Shown here: in pieces, positions 9,889 through 20,791 of the stretch
Position numbering within the stretch: the stretch's first letter is position 1
How the letters are laid out: every line of letters starts with the position of its first letter
Assembly (NCBI RefSeq): GCF_023631325.1
Contig: NZ_JALQDG010000003.1
Coordinates: 930,001-994,000, forward strand
From: Caballeronia sp. INDeC2
GTDB taxonomy: Bacteria > Pseudomonadota > Gammaproteobacteria > Burkholderiales > Burkholderiaceae
Length of the DNA stretch: 64,000 bases
Direction of reading: 5' to 3'
Notes under the pieces: generated by a model
The model's input: only the letters and a program-made list of their open reading frames with translations
Told to the model about the DNA's origin: nothing
The model's database searches: none
Translations under genes and position numbers: made by a program

Positions 9889-10818
9889 ATGGACATCAAT
9901 CAGGCCAGCAACCTCGCATCGAGCGCCGTGATCGCCGCCATCCCGCTGATGTACGCGGGCGCGGGCGAACTCGTCGCGGAAAAATCCGGCGTGCTGAATC
10001 TCGGCGTCGAGGGGATGATGCTGATGGGCGCCGTCACAGGCTATGCCGTCACCGCGATCACGGGAAGCCCGTGGCTCGGCATCGTCGCGTCCGTGTTCGC
10101 GGGACTCGCGATGGCGCTGCTCTTCGGCTTTCTCACCATCACGATGCTCGCCAATCAGGTCGCGACGGGCCTGTCGCTGACGATCTTCGGCATCGGCTTT
10201 TCGGCGTATGTCGGCAAGCCCTATACGTCGGCGGCGGTGCGCTCGACCATCGACGTGATGCCGATTCCCGGCCTCGCGAACATTCCCGTGCTCGGACCCG
10301 CGGTCTTCTCGCTCACGCCGCTCGGCTATCTCGCGTTCGTGATGTTCGCCGTGATCGGCTGGTTTCTCTACAAGACGCGTGCGGGCCTCGTGCTGCGCTC
10401 GGTCGGCGAATCGCCCGCGGTCGCGCATGCGGTGGGCTTTCCGGTCGTCGGCGTGCGCTACGGCGCGACGCTCTTCGGTGGTGCGATGGCGGGCATCGCG
10501 GGTGGCTACTACTCGATCGTCTATTTGCACGTCTGGCAGGAACAGTTGACGTCGGGCCGCGGCTGGATCGCGCTCGCGCTCGTCGTGTTCGCAACCTGGC
10601 GGCCCGGCCGATTGCTGATCGGCGCGCTGCTCTTCGGCGCGGTGATGGCGCTGCAGTTCTACGCGCAGGCGATCGGCGTGCCGGTGCCGACGCAGTTCCT
10701 TGCGATGCTGCCTTACATCGCGACGATCGTCGTGCTCGTGCTCATCTCGCGCAATCCGAACACGATCAAGCTCAACGCGCCGGCATCGCTCGGCAAGCCT
10801 TTTTTCGCGGCGAGTTGA
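9889..10818 (+). CDS. BMP-family ABC importer, permease 2
   Basis: A 309-residue BPD_transp_2 permease, the second half of the channel. The hallmark GELVAEKSGVLNLGVEGMM near the N-terminus corresponds to the coupling motif of permease 1. The rest is a series of about eight hydrophobic helices with SVGESPAVAHAVGFPVVGVRYGA between helices, as in YufQ/NupC-type subunits. It follows permease 1 by 13 bases and precedes the binding-protein gene by 108 bases, a gap that may hold a processing site or secondary promoter. Confidence 0.9.
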   Translation: MDINQASNLASSAVIAAIPLMYAGAGELVAEKSGVLNLGVEGMMLMGAVTGYAVTAITGSPWLGIVASVFAGLAMALLFGFLTITMLANQVATGLSLTIFGIGFSAYVGKPYTSAAVRSTIDVMPIPGLANIPVLGPAVFSLTPLGYLAFVMFAVIGWFLYKTRAGLVLRSVGESPAVAHAVGFPVVGVRYGATLFGGAMAGIAGGYYSIVYLHVWQEQLTSGRGWIALALVVFATWRPGRLLIGALLFGAVMALQFYAQAIGVPVPTQFLAMLPYIATIVVLVLISRNPNTIKLNAPASLGKPFFAAS

Positions 10819-10926
10819 TGCTGTTGTTCTCGCGCAGCATCGCGGTTTCGCTCTCATTTTTGACCGACCACACTGATGCGGGGCTGCACTACCGCTTCAC
10901 ACACAACATCGACCAGGAGAATCACA

Positions 10927-12012
10927 ATGAATAAACCATGGCTGAAGGCGATCACCGCGACGGTTGCATTGTCCGCCACCGTCGCGGCCCTGAGCGCGCA
11001 GGCGGCGGATGCGCCGGGCGTCGCGTTCGTCTATCTCGGCAATCCGGGCGATGCGGGCTGGACCTTCGCGCACGATGCGGGCAGCAAGGAGGCCGAAGCG
11101 AAGTTCGGCAACAAGATCAAGATCACGCGCGTGGAAAACGTGCCGGAATCGGCGGATTCGGAGCGGGTGTTCCGCGATCTAGCGAACAAGGGCAACAAGG
11201 TCATCTTCGCGACGAGCTTCGGCTATCAGGATTTCGCGCTGAAGGTCGCGAAGGATTTCCCCGACACCATCTTCCTGACGGCGACGGGCTTCAAGAAAGC
11301 GAAGAACTTCGGCACCTATGACGTGCGCATGTATCAGGGCGCGTATCTGGCGGGCGTCGCGGCGGGCTACGTGACGAAGACCAACACGCTCGGCTTCGTC
11401 GCGTCGGTGCCGATTCCGGAAGTCGTGCGCAACATCAACGCCTACACGATGGGCGCGCGCTCCGTGAACCCGAAGGTCCATACGAAGGTCATCTGGATCA
11501 ACAGCTGGTTCGATCCGGGCAAGGAAAAGCAGGCTGCCGAAACGCTGATCGGACAGGGCGCCGACGTGCTGCTGCAGAACACCGATTCGAACGCGACGCT
11601 CAACACGGCGAACGAGAAGCACGTCTACGCGTTCGGCTGGGACTCGAACATGAAGAAGTTCGGTCCGAATGCGCATCTGGGCTCGGTGGTCGCGCATTGG
11701 GGCGTCTATTACAACGACGTCATCCAGAAGGTGCTCGACGGCAAGTGGAAGAACGATCCGGTGTGGCTCGGCATTCCGCAGAAGGCCGTGGATCTGGAAG
11801 ACCTGAACACCGGCGCGATTCCCGCGAAGGCGGTGCAGGCGGTCGCCGCGAAGCGTGACGAACTGCACACGGGCAAGTGGGATGTGTTCAGCGGGCCGAT
11901 CAAGGATCAGTCTGGCGCGGAGAAGGTGCCGGCGGGCAAGACGCTTTCGGATCCGGAATTGCAGCGCATCAACTGGTACGTCGAGGGTGTCGACGGATCG
12001 TTGCCGAAGTAA
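10927..12012 (+). CDS. BMP-family periplasmic substrate-binding protein
   Basis: A 361-residue periplasmic binding protein (Bmp/Med family). I start at ATG 10927, preceded by AGGAGAATCACA; the longer frame adds a leader with no signal character. The first ~25 residues (MNKPWLKAI..., cleavage near SAQAADAP) are a signal peptide. Family segments include VAFVYLGNPGDAGWTFAHD, IFATSFGYQDFALKVAKDF, YQGAYLAGVAAGYVTKTNTL and INSWFDPGKEKQAAETLI. It delivers substrate to the permease pair. Other family members bind purine nucleosides or related bases, which fits the purine genes upstream; the ligand is not proven. Confidence 0.92.
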   Translation: MNKPWLKAITATVALSATVAALSAQAADAPGVAFVYLGNPGDAGWTFAHDAGSKEAEAKFGNKIKITRVENVPESADSERVFRDLANKGNKVIFATSFGYQDFALKVAKDFPDTIFLTATGFKKAKNFGTYDVRMYQGAYLAGVAAGYVTKTNTLGFVASVPIPEVVRNINAYTMGARSVNPKVHTKVIWINSWFDPGKEKQAAETLIGQGADVLLQNTDSNATLNTANEKHVYAFGWDSNMKKFGPNAHLGSVVAHWGVYYNDVIQKVLDGKWKNDPVWLGIPQKAVDLEDLNTGAIPAKAVQAVAAKRDELHTGKWDVFSGPIKDQSGAEKVPAGKTLSDPELQRINWYVEGVDGSLPK

Positions 12013-12030
12013 CGTTTATGCGATGAAGTT

Positions 12031-12093
12031 GTGATCGTGCCGGTTATTCGCGCCGCCCCGCACAGGGCAACGCGAATAGATCGGCACGATCAC
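12031..12093. repeat. Large intergenic hairpin after the importer operon
   Basis: GTGATCGTGCCG (12031-12042) and TATTCGCG (12045-12052) are mirrored by CGCGAATA (12071-12078) and CGGCACGATCAC (12082-12093). This makes two perfect stems of 12 and 8 bp separated by a small internal loop, with an 18-base GC-rich loop. The loop and last stem bases carry GCCGCCCCGCACAGGGCA, the core also found inverted at 5386-5404. There is no T tract, so this is a REP/mobile-like hairpin more than a standard terminator, though it could protect or end the importer transcript. Confidence 0.7.
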
Positions 12094-12142
12094 GGGATCC
12101 GGCGAAAACCCCGAAGCGAAGGTGCCTGACATGCTTCAGGCA

Positions 12143-12349
12143 TCAATCGATCCGCAATCCCACCTTGATCGTCACCTGCCAGTGCAGGATCTTGCCGTCC
12201 TCGATGTGTCCGCGTGTTTCCACCACTTCGAACCAGTGCATGTTGCGCAGCGTTTTCGACGCCTTGTCCAGCGCGACGCGCACGGCGTCATCGCTTGATT
12301 GTGTCGAGGACCCGGTCAGTTCGATCTGCTTGTAGACGTGCTCCGACAT
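12143..12349 (-). CDS. Dodecin
   Basis: A 68-residue dodecin, a small flavin-binding protein that assembles into a hollow dodecamer and buffers or stores riboflavin/FMN. The start at ATG 12349 has AAGGAGAACATC directly upstream; a longer frame to 12424 lacks this and looks spurious. Family features are VYKQIELTGSS, DDAVRVALDKASKT, the flavin-stacking Trp in RNMHWFEVVETRG and the final strand VTIKVGL. A hairpin (TGCCTGA / TCAGGCA, 12123-12142) abuts the stop and may act as a weak terminator. Confidence 0.92.
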   Translation of the reverse strand: MSEHVYKQIELTGSSTQSSDDAVRVALDKASKTLRNMHWFEVVETRGHIEDGKILHWQVTIKVGLRID

Positions 12350-12584
12350 GATGTTCTCCTTGTAGTCGCCCGAGGGGCATGATGGATCGGGTAGGAAGCT
12401 TGCAATCCCGATACAGCAAGGCACGCGCCATCACGCGCGTGGCTCTGATTAAAGAACAGGAAGCGTGCGGGAGTAGTCGCGGTTTGCGCGACACGGCTCG
12501 ACGCGCACGCGACGCCACGCCGGGCCTCGTTCAATAGGCCCGTGCGCATCGTGAAAGCATGGGAAAGGTCAGAGAGAAGTCACC

Positions 12585-13031
12585 TCAACGCAGCGGCCGC
12601 GAGGCGGCATCGCCCGCATCCTGCCGACGCGTGCCACGACGCCTGCGCGCTGAGACCGTCGCGCCGAATTCGCTCAGGATCTGCGCACGGGCGCGGCTCG
12701 CGAACACGAGGAAACCGAAGCCGTTCGCCTCGTACCAGTAGCCGCCGTTCTCCAGTCCGTCGAGCGGCTGCTCGAGCGCATTGGTGATCGATTCGACACA
12801 GCGCCGGTGCAGCTCGTCGATGGCCGGGTACGGTGGCTGTGCGCCGCGCACGCTGCACAGAAGGACATCGAGACCCGGCAGAACATGCGCATACAGCACA
12901 GGTTCGTCCTGGGCGCGAGCCCGGGCGATCTTCGTGTCGAGCTGACCAAATGGCTTGAAATGCCGCAGCACGGCGAGAAAAGACTCGTCGCCTTCGGCCT
13001 TCACGCGCTTACGCTTTTTCGGGAAGGACAT
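12585..13031 (-). CDS. Conserved-looking hypothetical protein
   Basis: I do not recognise this protein. It begins with a strongly basic patch (MSFPKKRKRVKAEG), continues with an alpha/beta-looking body (VLRHFKPFGQLDTKI, VLYAHVLPGLDVLLCSV, GGYWYEANGFGFLVFASR) and ends in an Arg-rich tail. No membrane segment or signal peptide. The start could instead be ATG 13076, which has GGGAG 7 bases upstream and would add 15 residues (MRTLRFLQFFFRR...). The frame is well formed in the middle, so it is probably real. Its neighbours (dodecin, MscL) say nothing about its job. Confidence 0.6.
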   Translation of the reverse strand: MSFPKKRKRVKAEGDESFLAVLRHFKPFGQLDTKIARARAQDEPVLYAHVLPGLDVLLCSVRGAQPPYPAIDELHRRCVESITNALEQPLDGLENGGYWYEANGFGFLVFASRARAQILSEFGATVSARRRRGTRRQDAGDAASRPLR

Positions 13032-13076
13032 AAAAACTCGCCTGAAAAAGAATTGCAAGAAACGCAGCGTCCTCAT

Positions 13077-13398
13077 GCGGCCACTCCCGTCTTGCGCGCC
13101 GCACGTCGATCTTTTATAGCGCATCGATGTGATTAGGTCACGGTGAATCGGGCCAACATCTTCGTGACCGGCCAACTGCCGGTGCACGTTCCTGGCGCAC
13201 GATTCGTGCCGATGACCGTTTGGCGGCCCGCTTGGCATCCCTCTGAGCATCTATCTCAATAATAGTCCTGCTGCTACGCGCGCGAACAGCTTTCGTAAAG
13301 AAAAAAGCGGGTGGGCGCACCAAGCGTGCGGGGTGGGCTATCCAGGCAGACCTGCGCGGCGCGCGCGGGTTCCACCCGTTTCGAACGGGTTTGCCCGG
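13077..13398. other. Intergenic region between hypothetical gene and mscL
   Basis: 322 bases between two leftward genes. A palindrome ACCCGTTTCGAACGGGT (13374-13390) lies just past the mscL stop but is not followed by a T tract on either strand, so its use as a terminator is doubtful. The remainder should hold the promoter of the hypothetical gene; no clear motif seen. Confidence 0.4.
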
Positions 13399-13842
13399 CT
13401 AGACGCGCGGCGAGTTCTTGAGCTCATCGCGAATTTCGCGCAGCAGCAGCACGTCTTCCGGGGTCGCGGGCGGTGGCGTGGTTTCATTGGGCTTGCGCAG
13501 ATTGTTGATGAACTTGACCATCAGAAAGATGATGAACGCGAGGATGATGAAGTTAATCAGCACCGTGATGAACGAACCGTAGCCGAACACGGCGACGCCC
13601 GCGGTCTGCAAGTCCTTGTACGAATCCGGATTGCCTTTGAAGGTTGGCGGTATCTGTCCGAGTTTTATGAACAGGTTCGAGAAGTCGAGGCCGCCGGTGG
13701 CGAGGCCGACCACCGGCATGATCAGATCTTTTACGACGGAGTTCACGATCGTCGAGAATGCGCCGCCGATGATGACACCGACCGCGAGGTCCATGACGTT
13801 GCCCTTCAGGGCGAAGTTCTTGAATTCTTCGATCATGCTCAT
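13399..13842 (-). CDS. mscL: Large-conductance mechanosensitive channel MscL
   Basis: A 147-residue MscL, the pentameric inner-membrane valve that opens under hypo-osmotic shock. TM1 is preserved ([24 protein letters not shown], with the gate GxxxGxxxG-like spacing), followed by [17 protein letters not shown], a periplasmic loop, TM2 ([21 protein letters not shown]) and the C-terminal bundle. Length is typical. I choose ATG 13842 (MSMIEEF), because GGAGGA lies 8-9 bases upstream; a longer frame to 13896 lacks support. Monocistronic, transcribed leftward. Confidence 0.96.
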   Translation of the reverse strand: MSMIEEFKNFALKGNVMDLAVGVIIGGAFSTIVNSVVKDLIMPVVGLATGGLDFSNLFIKLGQIPPTFKGNPDSYKDLQTAGVAVFGYGSFITVLINFIILAFIIFLMVKFINNLRKPNETTPPPATPEDVLLLREIRDELKNSPRV

Positions 13843-14013
13843 GCGCGGCTTCCTCCAGTTTGAATTAGACGGTTGTGCGGGCCAAAGCGGCAGCAAGGGC
13901 TATGCCATTGAAACGCCCGCGAAACGTGCAGCGACGCGTGTTTCATCGCGGACCCGTCAATGATAGTCAATTCGACTGCGGACCGCCCGCGCGCCGCAAA
14001 TCGCATGCGCCAA

Positions 14014-15405
14014 TCACGATGAAGCGGCCGGCACGCGGCCCACGCTGATCGCCGCACAAAAGGCGGCGTGATCGGCGACCGTCTGCGCGCCGTAACGCTC
14101 GGCCCAGTTCGCGTACGCCGCGTCGAGGCGATCCGAATTGCCGCAATAGCCTGCGATAAGCGCGGCGTCACCCGTGCGCGCGTGCGCGCGAGCGAGCAGG
14201 ACGCCGAGACACCACGCGTAGAAGTCGAACGTGGCACCGTGCAGCCAGTCCATCGGAATCGAGCCGCGGATCTGTTTCATCTGTCGTACGTAGAAGTCGC
14301 GGCCGGCGATGGTCGTCCAGCCGAGCAGCGCATCCGACGAACTCTGCAAGAGCCGCTGGCCATGCACGACGCGCCGTCCCTGATGCCGATACGGCTCCTC
14401 GAGCGGCGGCACGAAAGGCGCAGCGGCGGGCACGATGCCTTCCTTCACCTGCATGAAAAGCGGATCGCCGAGCGCGCGGCTCAGCATCAGCACGAGATAC
14501 GCGCGCGTGCCGACGCTGCCCACGCCGACGACGCGATGCGCCACATCCACGACGTCGTAGCGTTCGAGCATCATGCGCCATTCGCCCGCGATGGTCTGCA
14601 GATACGCCTTCAGGCCATCGATCACATGATTTTTCTCGGCGGCGTCGAGACTCGTGAGGATCGGCGGATCGACCTTGAAGCGATAGCTCTTGCCGGCCGG
14701 TTCCGCGACTTTCGCGAGCATCGTCGCGTGCGAGCGCTTCGTCGCGCGCTCGACGGTCTTTTCGATGGTCGCTTTCTCGTCGGCGTCGAGCTTCGTCGGG
14801 GCGTCCATGTGCAGCGCGCTCGCGTAGGAGCGCATCTGCCAGAGATCGTAGGGGCTCACTTGCCAGAGGCCGGCCATCGTCGTGCGATACGCGGAGCATG
14901 CCGAACGCACCGCGCGTTCGCGCCCGGCGGCGTCGACGCCGTTCTCGCGCGCCGCCACGTTGATGCTCGCCGTCAGGCGCTTCAGATCCCATTCCCACGG
15001 GCCGACGAGCGTTTCGTCGAAATCGTTCAGATCGAACACGACGTCCTGGCGCGGCGTGCGAAAGAGACCGAAATTATTGACGTGGGCGTCGCCGTCGATG
15101 ATCACGTTGTGCCCGATCGACGGCGACTTCGCCAAGTCCCACGCCATCACCGTCGCTGAGCCGCGCAGGAACGCGAACGGCGACTCGGCCATGCGCTGCA
15201 TGCGCAATGGAATGAGCCGCTCCTGCCGGCCGGCGTTGCCCGCGAGCACGCGCTCGACGGGATCGGGCCGGTCGGGCTCGGGCGACCACGCGCCGTGGGT
15301 GTCGAACGGAACGGCGTCGCGCAGCGCGCGGCCGTTCGCGCGGCTTTCTTCGGCTGTGCCGTTGACCGGGGAATTCAACGTGGCGGGACCTGGGCGTGTG
15401 GACAA
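14014..15405 (-). CDS. DUF2252 family protein
   Basis: A 463-residue DUF2252 protein, a family with a kinase-like fold and no settled function. Visible hallmarks are ERLIPLRMQRMAESPFAFLRG, the GDAHVNNFG motif that resembles an aminoglycoside-kinase catalytic loop, and DVVFDLNDFDETLVGPWEWD, which resembles a metal-binding DFD/DFE segment. The C-terminal ARAHARTGD region is typical. The start is TTG 15405 with GCAGGAG about 8 bases upstream; there is no good ATG nearby. It is divergent from glgX with 210 bases between, so the two may share control, but no functional link is known to me. Confidence 0.87.
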   Translation of the reverse strand: MSTRPGPATLNSPVNGTAEESRANGRALRDAVPFDTHGAWSPEPDRPDPVERVLAGNAGRQERLIPLRMQRMAESPFAFLRGSATVMAWDLAKSPSIGHNVIIDGDAHVNNFGLFRTPRQDVVFDLNDFDETLVGPWEWDLKRLTASINVAARENGVDAAGRERAVRSACSAYRTTMAGLWQVSPYDLWQMRSYASALHMDAPTKLDADEKATIEKTVERATKRSHATMLAKVAEPAGKSYRFKVDPPILTSLDAAEKNHVIDGLKAYLQTIAGEWRMMLERYDVVDVAHRVVGVGSVGTRAYLVLMLSRALGDPLFMQVKEGIVPAAAPFVPPLEEPYRHQGRRVVHGQRLLQSSSDALLGWTTIAGRDFYVRQMKQIRGSIPMDWLHGATFDFYAWCLGVLLARAHARTGDAALIAGYCGNSDRLDAAYANWAERYGAQTVADHAAFCAAISVGRVPAASS

Positions 15406-15615
15406 GGCGTGTTCTCCTGCGGCGATGGATGGAACGTTTTACACGCGGCGCATTGCGGGCGTTTGGCTTCGGACATCACAACGATGTCCGAAGCAAGCCG
15501 CGCGCCGACACACGGCACGGGCACGCTAAATGCTCTTTACGAACCGGTTGAAGCCCCGCAATGCCAAAGCGCGATCCCGACGCACCGCGCGTCAACCACT
15601 CGAATAGATCATCTC

Positions 15616-17826
<2,211 letters not shown>

Positions 17827-17889
17827 AGCGCCCATCGACGGAACGCCGTGTTCGAGCGGGTATGATGCGATTTTTGCGATAGAGACAGG

Positions 17890-17915
17890 AGGCGGCGCGA
17901 GCCGCCTTCTTTTTT
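17890..17915 (+). terminator. Terminator downstream of glgX
   Basis: GGCGGC-GCGA-GCCGCC hairpin followed by TTCTTTTTT, 64 bases after the glgX stop. Confidence 0.8.
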
Positions 17916-17979
17916 CCACGATGGATGTTCCATTCACGCATGAACGCGCGCTCATCGAAGGCCGCGCGGCGCCGACGGC

Positions 17980-18099
17980 ATGATCCTGCACGCCGTCCTG
18001 CACGTCGCGAGCTGGGATCAGCTCGAGCGCATCTGGGAGTTCATCGTCGGCTTTTTCAAGTTTCTGTGGGGCTTGTTGCGCTTTCTCGGCGGCGGATGA
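17980..18099 (+). CDS. Possible 39-residue membrane-associated peptide
   Basis: ATG 17980 opens a 39-codon frame (MILHAVLHVASWDQLERIWE, then FIVGFFKFLWGLLRFLGGG). The C-terminal half is strongly hydrophobic and aromatic with two lysine/arginine residues, as in small amphipathic membrane peptides. No good ribosome site is visible. It sits between the glgX terminator and another terminator at 18129, which would make a neat transcription unit. This may still be chance; treat as a candidate. Confidence 0.3.
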   Translation: MILHAVLHVASWDQLERIWEFIVGFFKFLWGLLRFLGGG

Positions 18100-18128
18100 T
18101 GCGTTGATTCCCGTCGCCCGAACGAAAA

Positions 18129-18150
18129 AGGCCCCGCACAAGCGGGGCCT
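18129..18150. terminator. Bidirectional terminator hairpin
   Basis: AGGCCCCGC-ACAA-GCGGGGCCT, a 9-bp perfect stem with A residues on the left and TT on the right. It lies 25 bases beyond the stop of the leftward TPR gene and 29 bases beyond the small rightward frame, so it can serve both. Confidence 0.75.
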
Positions 18151-18174
18151 TCGATTCATGCGTACGTGACGAGA

Positions 18175-19389
18175 TCAGGAGTCGCGCCAGCTGTCGTCGT
18201 TGCTGCCGAGGTCGAGGCCTCCGCCGCCGCTGCCGCCATCGTTCCAGTCGTTCGAGCCGTTGCCGAAATCGAGACCGCCGCTGTTGCTGTTATTGCCAAA
18301 GTCGAGACCGCCGCTATCGTTTTGAGGCGGACGATCGACTGGCACTTCGCGTTCGATCACCCGATCGCGCCCATGCGACAGCGCTTCGCCGAGCAGCACG
18401 CCGGTGAGCAGCCCGCCCATGCCGCCGCCGAATCCGCCGCCGCCTTGCTGAATGACGACGGGCGGCTGCTGCCCCTGCTGCGGCGGATAAGGCGGATACG
18501 GCCCTTGCTGCGGATACTGCGGCTGGCCGCGACCGAAACGGTCGGCTTCCTGAGCATACGGCGAGCCGTTCGGCGCGCCCGTTTGAGCGTTGTTGCCGGC
18601 GTTCGGATCGGGGCGGCCCTCGGCGCGGGCCTTCAAACTCGCGACCTGGTTTGCCAAATCTTCGATCGCATACGGCGGCACCGGATTCTTCGAGTTCGAC
18701 AGCGACTCGACCATCTCGCGCAATTGCGCCTCCGCGCCTTCGACATCTTTCAGAAGCGCCTCGTGACCGGGAGCGGTGGAGAGCCGCACGTCGAGCTTGA
18801 GCGTGCGCACGTCGTTGAGCAGTTCGGTCGCGCGCTTGATCTGCGCGCGGCGGTCGTTCTCGGCCTGACCGTTGTCGCGAGCACGGGCCCGTCGCAAGCC
18901 CCAGCGAAGCACGAGCGCGATCGCCGCGATCAGCAGCGCGAAACCGATCCACGCGCCCATGCCGATGCCGTGTTTCTGCGGCGCGGCGGCCTGATCCTGA
19001 CTGAACGGATTCTGCGCGCTCGATGTAGCCGTGCCGTTGTTCGAACGCGGCGATATGTTCGCGCGCGTCGCATCGGCCCGAATGCGGGCTTGCGTGGCGG
19101 CGAAGCGCGACGGATCCGTGAAGCTCAGCGAAGGATCGAGCGATTTCGCCTGCTGCAGATGCGAAAGCGCATCGCTGTAGCGGCCTTCGCGGTCGAGCAC
19201 CTGCGCATACAGATAGTGCGCATGCGCGTTCTTCGGATGCGCGCCGAGCACTTCGCTCAGCTGGGAGTCGGCCTGTTGCCAGTTGCCTTGCGTCATCGAC
19301 TGCTCGACCTGCTGCGCGGTCGGCAAGGCGAACGCGAGCGGGGAAGCGAGCGACAGCGACAACGCCAGAGCCGTCAAAGTCTTTTTCAT
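18175..19389 (-). CDS. Exported, membrane-anchored TPR protein
   Basis: A 404-residue protein starting at ATG 19389 (MKKTLTALALSL...), with a signal peptide ending near AFALP. Residues ~20-90 hold TPR-like helices (QGNWQQADSQLSEVLGAHPKNAHAHY and SDALSHLQQAKSLDPSLSF, read in pieces). A transmembrane segment follows at ~140-160 (GAWIGFALLIAAIALVLRWG), then a charged coiled-coil-like stretch. A Pro/Gln/Gly-rich linker leads to a low-complexity tail with repeated GGLDFGN and GGLDLGS units. It is upstream-convergent to nothing and lies 123 bases downstream of a PspA-like gene on the same strand, so both may act at the inner membrane. Function unknown. Confidence 0.8.
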   Translation of the reverse strand: MKKTLTALALSLSLASPLAFALPTAQQVEQSMTQGNWQQADSQLSEVLGAHPKNAHAHYLYAQVLDREGRYSDALSHLQQAKSLDPSLSFTDPSRFAATQARIRADATRANISPRSNNGTATSSAQNPFSQDQAAAPQKHGIGMGAWIGFALLIAAIALVLRWGLRRARARDNGQAENDRRAQIKRATELLNDVRTLKLDVRLSTAPGHEALLKDVEGAEAQLREMVESLSNSKNPVPPYAIEDLANQVASLKARAEGRPDPNAGNNAQTGAPNGSPYAQEADRFGRGQPQYPQQGPYPPYPPQQGQQPPVVIQQGGGGFGGGMGGLLTGVLLGEALSHGRDRVIEREVPVDRPPQNDSGGLDFGNNSNSGGLDFGNGSNDWNDGGSGGGGLDLGSNDDSWRDS

Positions 19390-19512
19390 GATGCGGGCCG
19401 GACGCGATGAACGTCCGTCTCCTGTCGATGCTGCGAACGGGTGATGCATAGTCGTGCGACGCGTGGCGGACTCATGAGTTCACCGCGCGCCCACGCCTTT
19501 CAATACCAGCAC

Positions 19513-20193
19513 TTACTGGGCCGGCGTATTCAACTGCTTCTTCAGCGCTTCGAGACGATCTTCGACCGAAGGCCCGCGATTGAGCGCGGCGAGCTTGTCG
19601 TCGAGCGCCTTGCCGGACTTCTGATCCGCCGAATTCAGACGCGCGTCCGAGCGCGCGTTGGAGAGCTGAACCTTGTCTTCGAGCTTCTGAAAGTCCTCGG
19701 AAAGATTCTTTCCGCCGATGCCGCCCAGCGCCGTCGCCGCGGTGTCCTTCGCCTGCGCGATCTGCTGCTTCGCCTGAAGAATATTGGAGCGCGCGTTGAG
19801 ATCGTTGCGGCGCTGGCGCATGTCCGCGATCTGCTTTTTCAGATGCTCGACCGAAGGCTCCAGCGTCTGTAGTTCCGCCGCGAGCGCGTCGCGTTCGGTT
19901 TCGGCGTTCGCCTGTGCCGCGAGCGCTTCGCGCGCGAGGCCTTCATCGCCGGTCTGGAGCGCGCGCTTCGCGCCGTCCTCGTACTTCTTCGCCTTGTCGG
20001 CGGCGGCGTCGCGCTTGCTTTGCTGCGTCGCGACCTGCGCTTCTATCTCGATGAGCGAGTTCTCCGCCTTCGCGATGCTTTCGTCGAGCTCGCGCACGAT
20101 CTGGCGTGCGTCGCGCGAAGGATCCTGCATGGTGTCGGCGGCGTCGTTCAAGAGGCCTTTGACCGTGCGCGTGATGGAATCGAAAAGCGACAT
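19513..20193 (-). CDS. PspA/IM30 family protein
   Basis: A 226-residue, almost wholly helical protein of the PspA/Vipp1 (IM30) family, which coats and stabilises stressed inner membranes. It has the amphipathic N-terminal helix (MSLFDSITRTVKGLLNDAAD), the DARQIVRELDESIAKAE motif and long heptad-rich hairpins. The ribosome site AGGAGAAATAC precedes ATG. No pspF, pspB or pspC is nearby, so this is an orphan-type PspA rather than the enterobacterial psp operon. The next gene on the strand encodes a membrane TPR protein, a plausible partner (inference). Confidence 0.88.
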   Translation of the reverse strand: MSLFDSITRTVKGLLNDAADTMQDPSRDARQIVRELDESIAKAENSLIEIEAQVATQQSKRDAAADKAKKYEDGAKRALQTGDEGLAREALAAQANAETERDALAAELQTLEPSVEHLKKQIADMRQRRNDLNARSNILQAKQQIAQAKDTAATALGGIGGKNLSEDFQKLEDKVQLSNARSDARLNSADQKSGKALDDKLAALNRGPSVEDRLEALKKQLNTPAQ

Positions 20194-20398
20194 GTATTTC
20201 TCCTGGATGAAGACGGCGGCGTGCGCTCACCTGCGTGCCACGCGGCTCGAATGTGAGGCGCAACGCGCGGGATTGCAAGCGGCGTGAGCTTCGCGTTCAC
20301 GCCGGGTTTACCCGCTCATTAGATCATGCCGTGACTTAATCGGGACTTAACGGAAGGTTAAGGAGTGTAACGACGCGCATGGCCGCAGCGACGTGCGG

Positions 20399-20791
20399 CT
20401 AGCGTTCGGAACGCGTGTCGTCCGTTAGCGAGGCATCGTCGCCCTGATCCGTGTCGTGCTCGACTTGCTCTTCAGATTGGGGTTGCGAAACGGTGCGCGC
20501 CTGCGCGGCGCGTTTGGTCGCGTTCGCCGCGGCTTCGCGGGCCTCGCGCGCGGCGGCTTTCGCGGCGACGCTCTTCAGCGCGGCGTTGAGCGCGTCGGGC
20601 GCTTTCGGCGCGCGCAGCCGATCGACGATGCCCGCGACCTTGATCTGCTCGCTCGTCGCGTTGAAGTTCAGCACGGCGCGCCGCATGAGCTCGCTCACGC
20701 TGATGCCGAGGGTGTCCGCTGTCTTGCTGATGGCCAGCTTCTGCGCGGGGGTCACGAAAACAACGATGCGTTCGCTGGGTTTGGTCGTCAT
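20399..20791 (-). CDS. Ribbon-helix-helix-like protein
   Basis: A 130-residue protein whose first 45 residues look like a ribbon-helix-helix DNA-binding fold: a strand (ERIVVFVTPAQKLAI), then helices (KTADTLGISVSELMRRAVL). The remainder is an Ala/Arg-rich helix (KAAAREAREAAANATKRAAQ) and an acidic tail (DTDQGDDASLTDDTRSER). Similar N-termini occur in mobilisation-type and CopG-like regulators. No toxin gene or relaxase is next to it. It could be a nucleoid or regulatory protein; target unknown. Confidence 0.65.
   Translation of the reverse strand: MTTKPSERIVVFVTPAQKLAISKTADTLGISVSELMRRAVLNFNATSEQIKVAGIVDRLRAPKAPDALNAALKSVAAKAAAREAREAAANATKRAAQARTVSQPQSEEQVEHDTDQGDDASLTDDTRSER

Noticed and set aside
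13374..13390. Palindrome ACCCGTTTCGAACGGGT as mscL terminator
   Set aside because: Good symmetry but no T tract on either strand. It is noted in the intergenic entry only.
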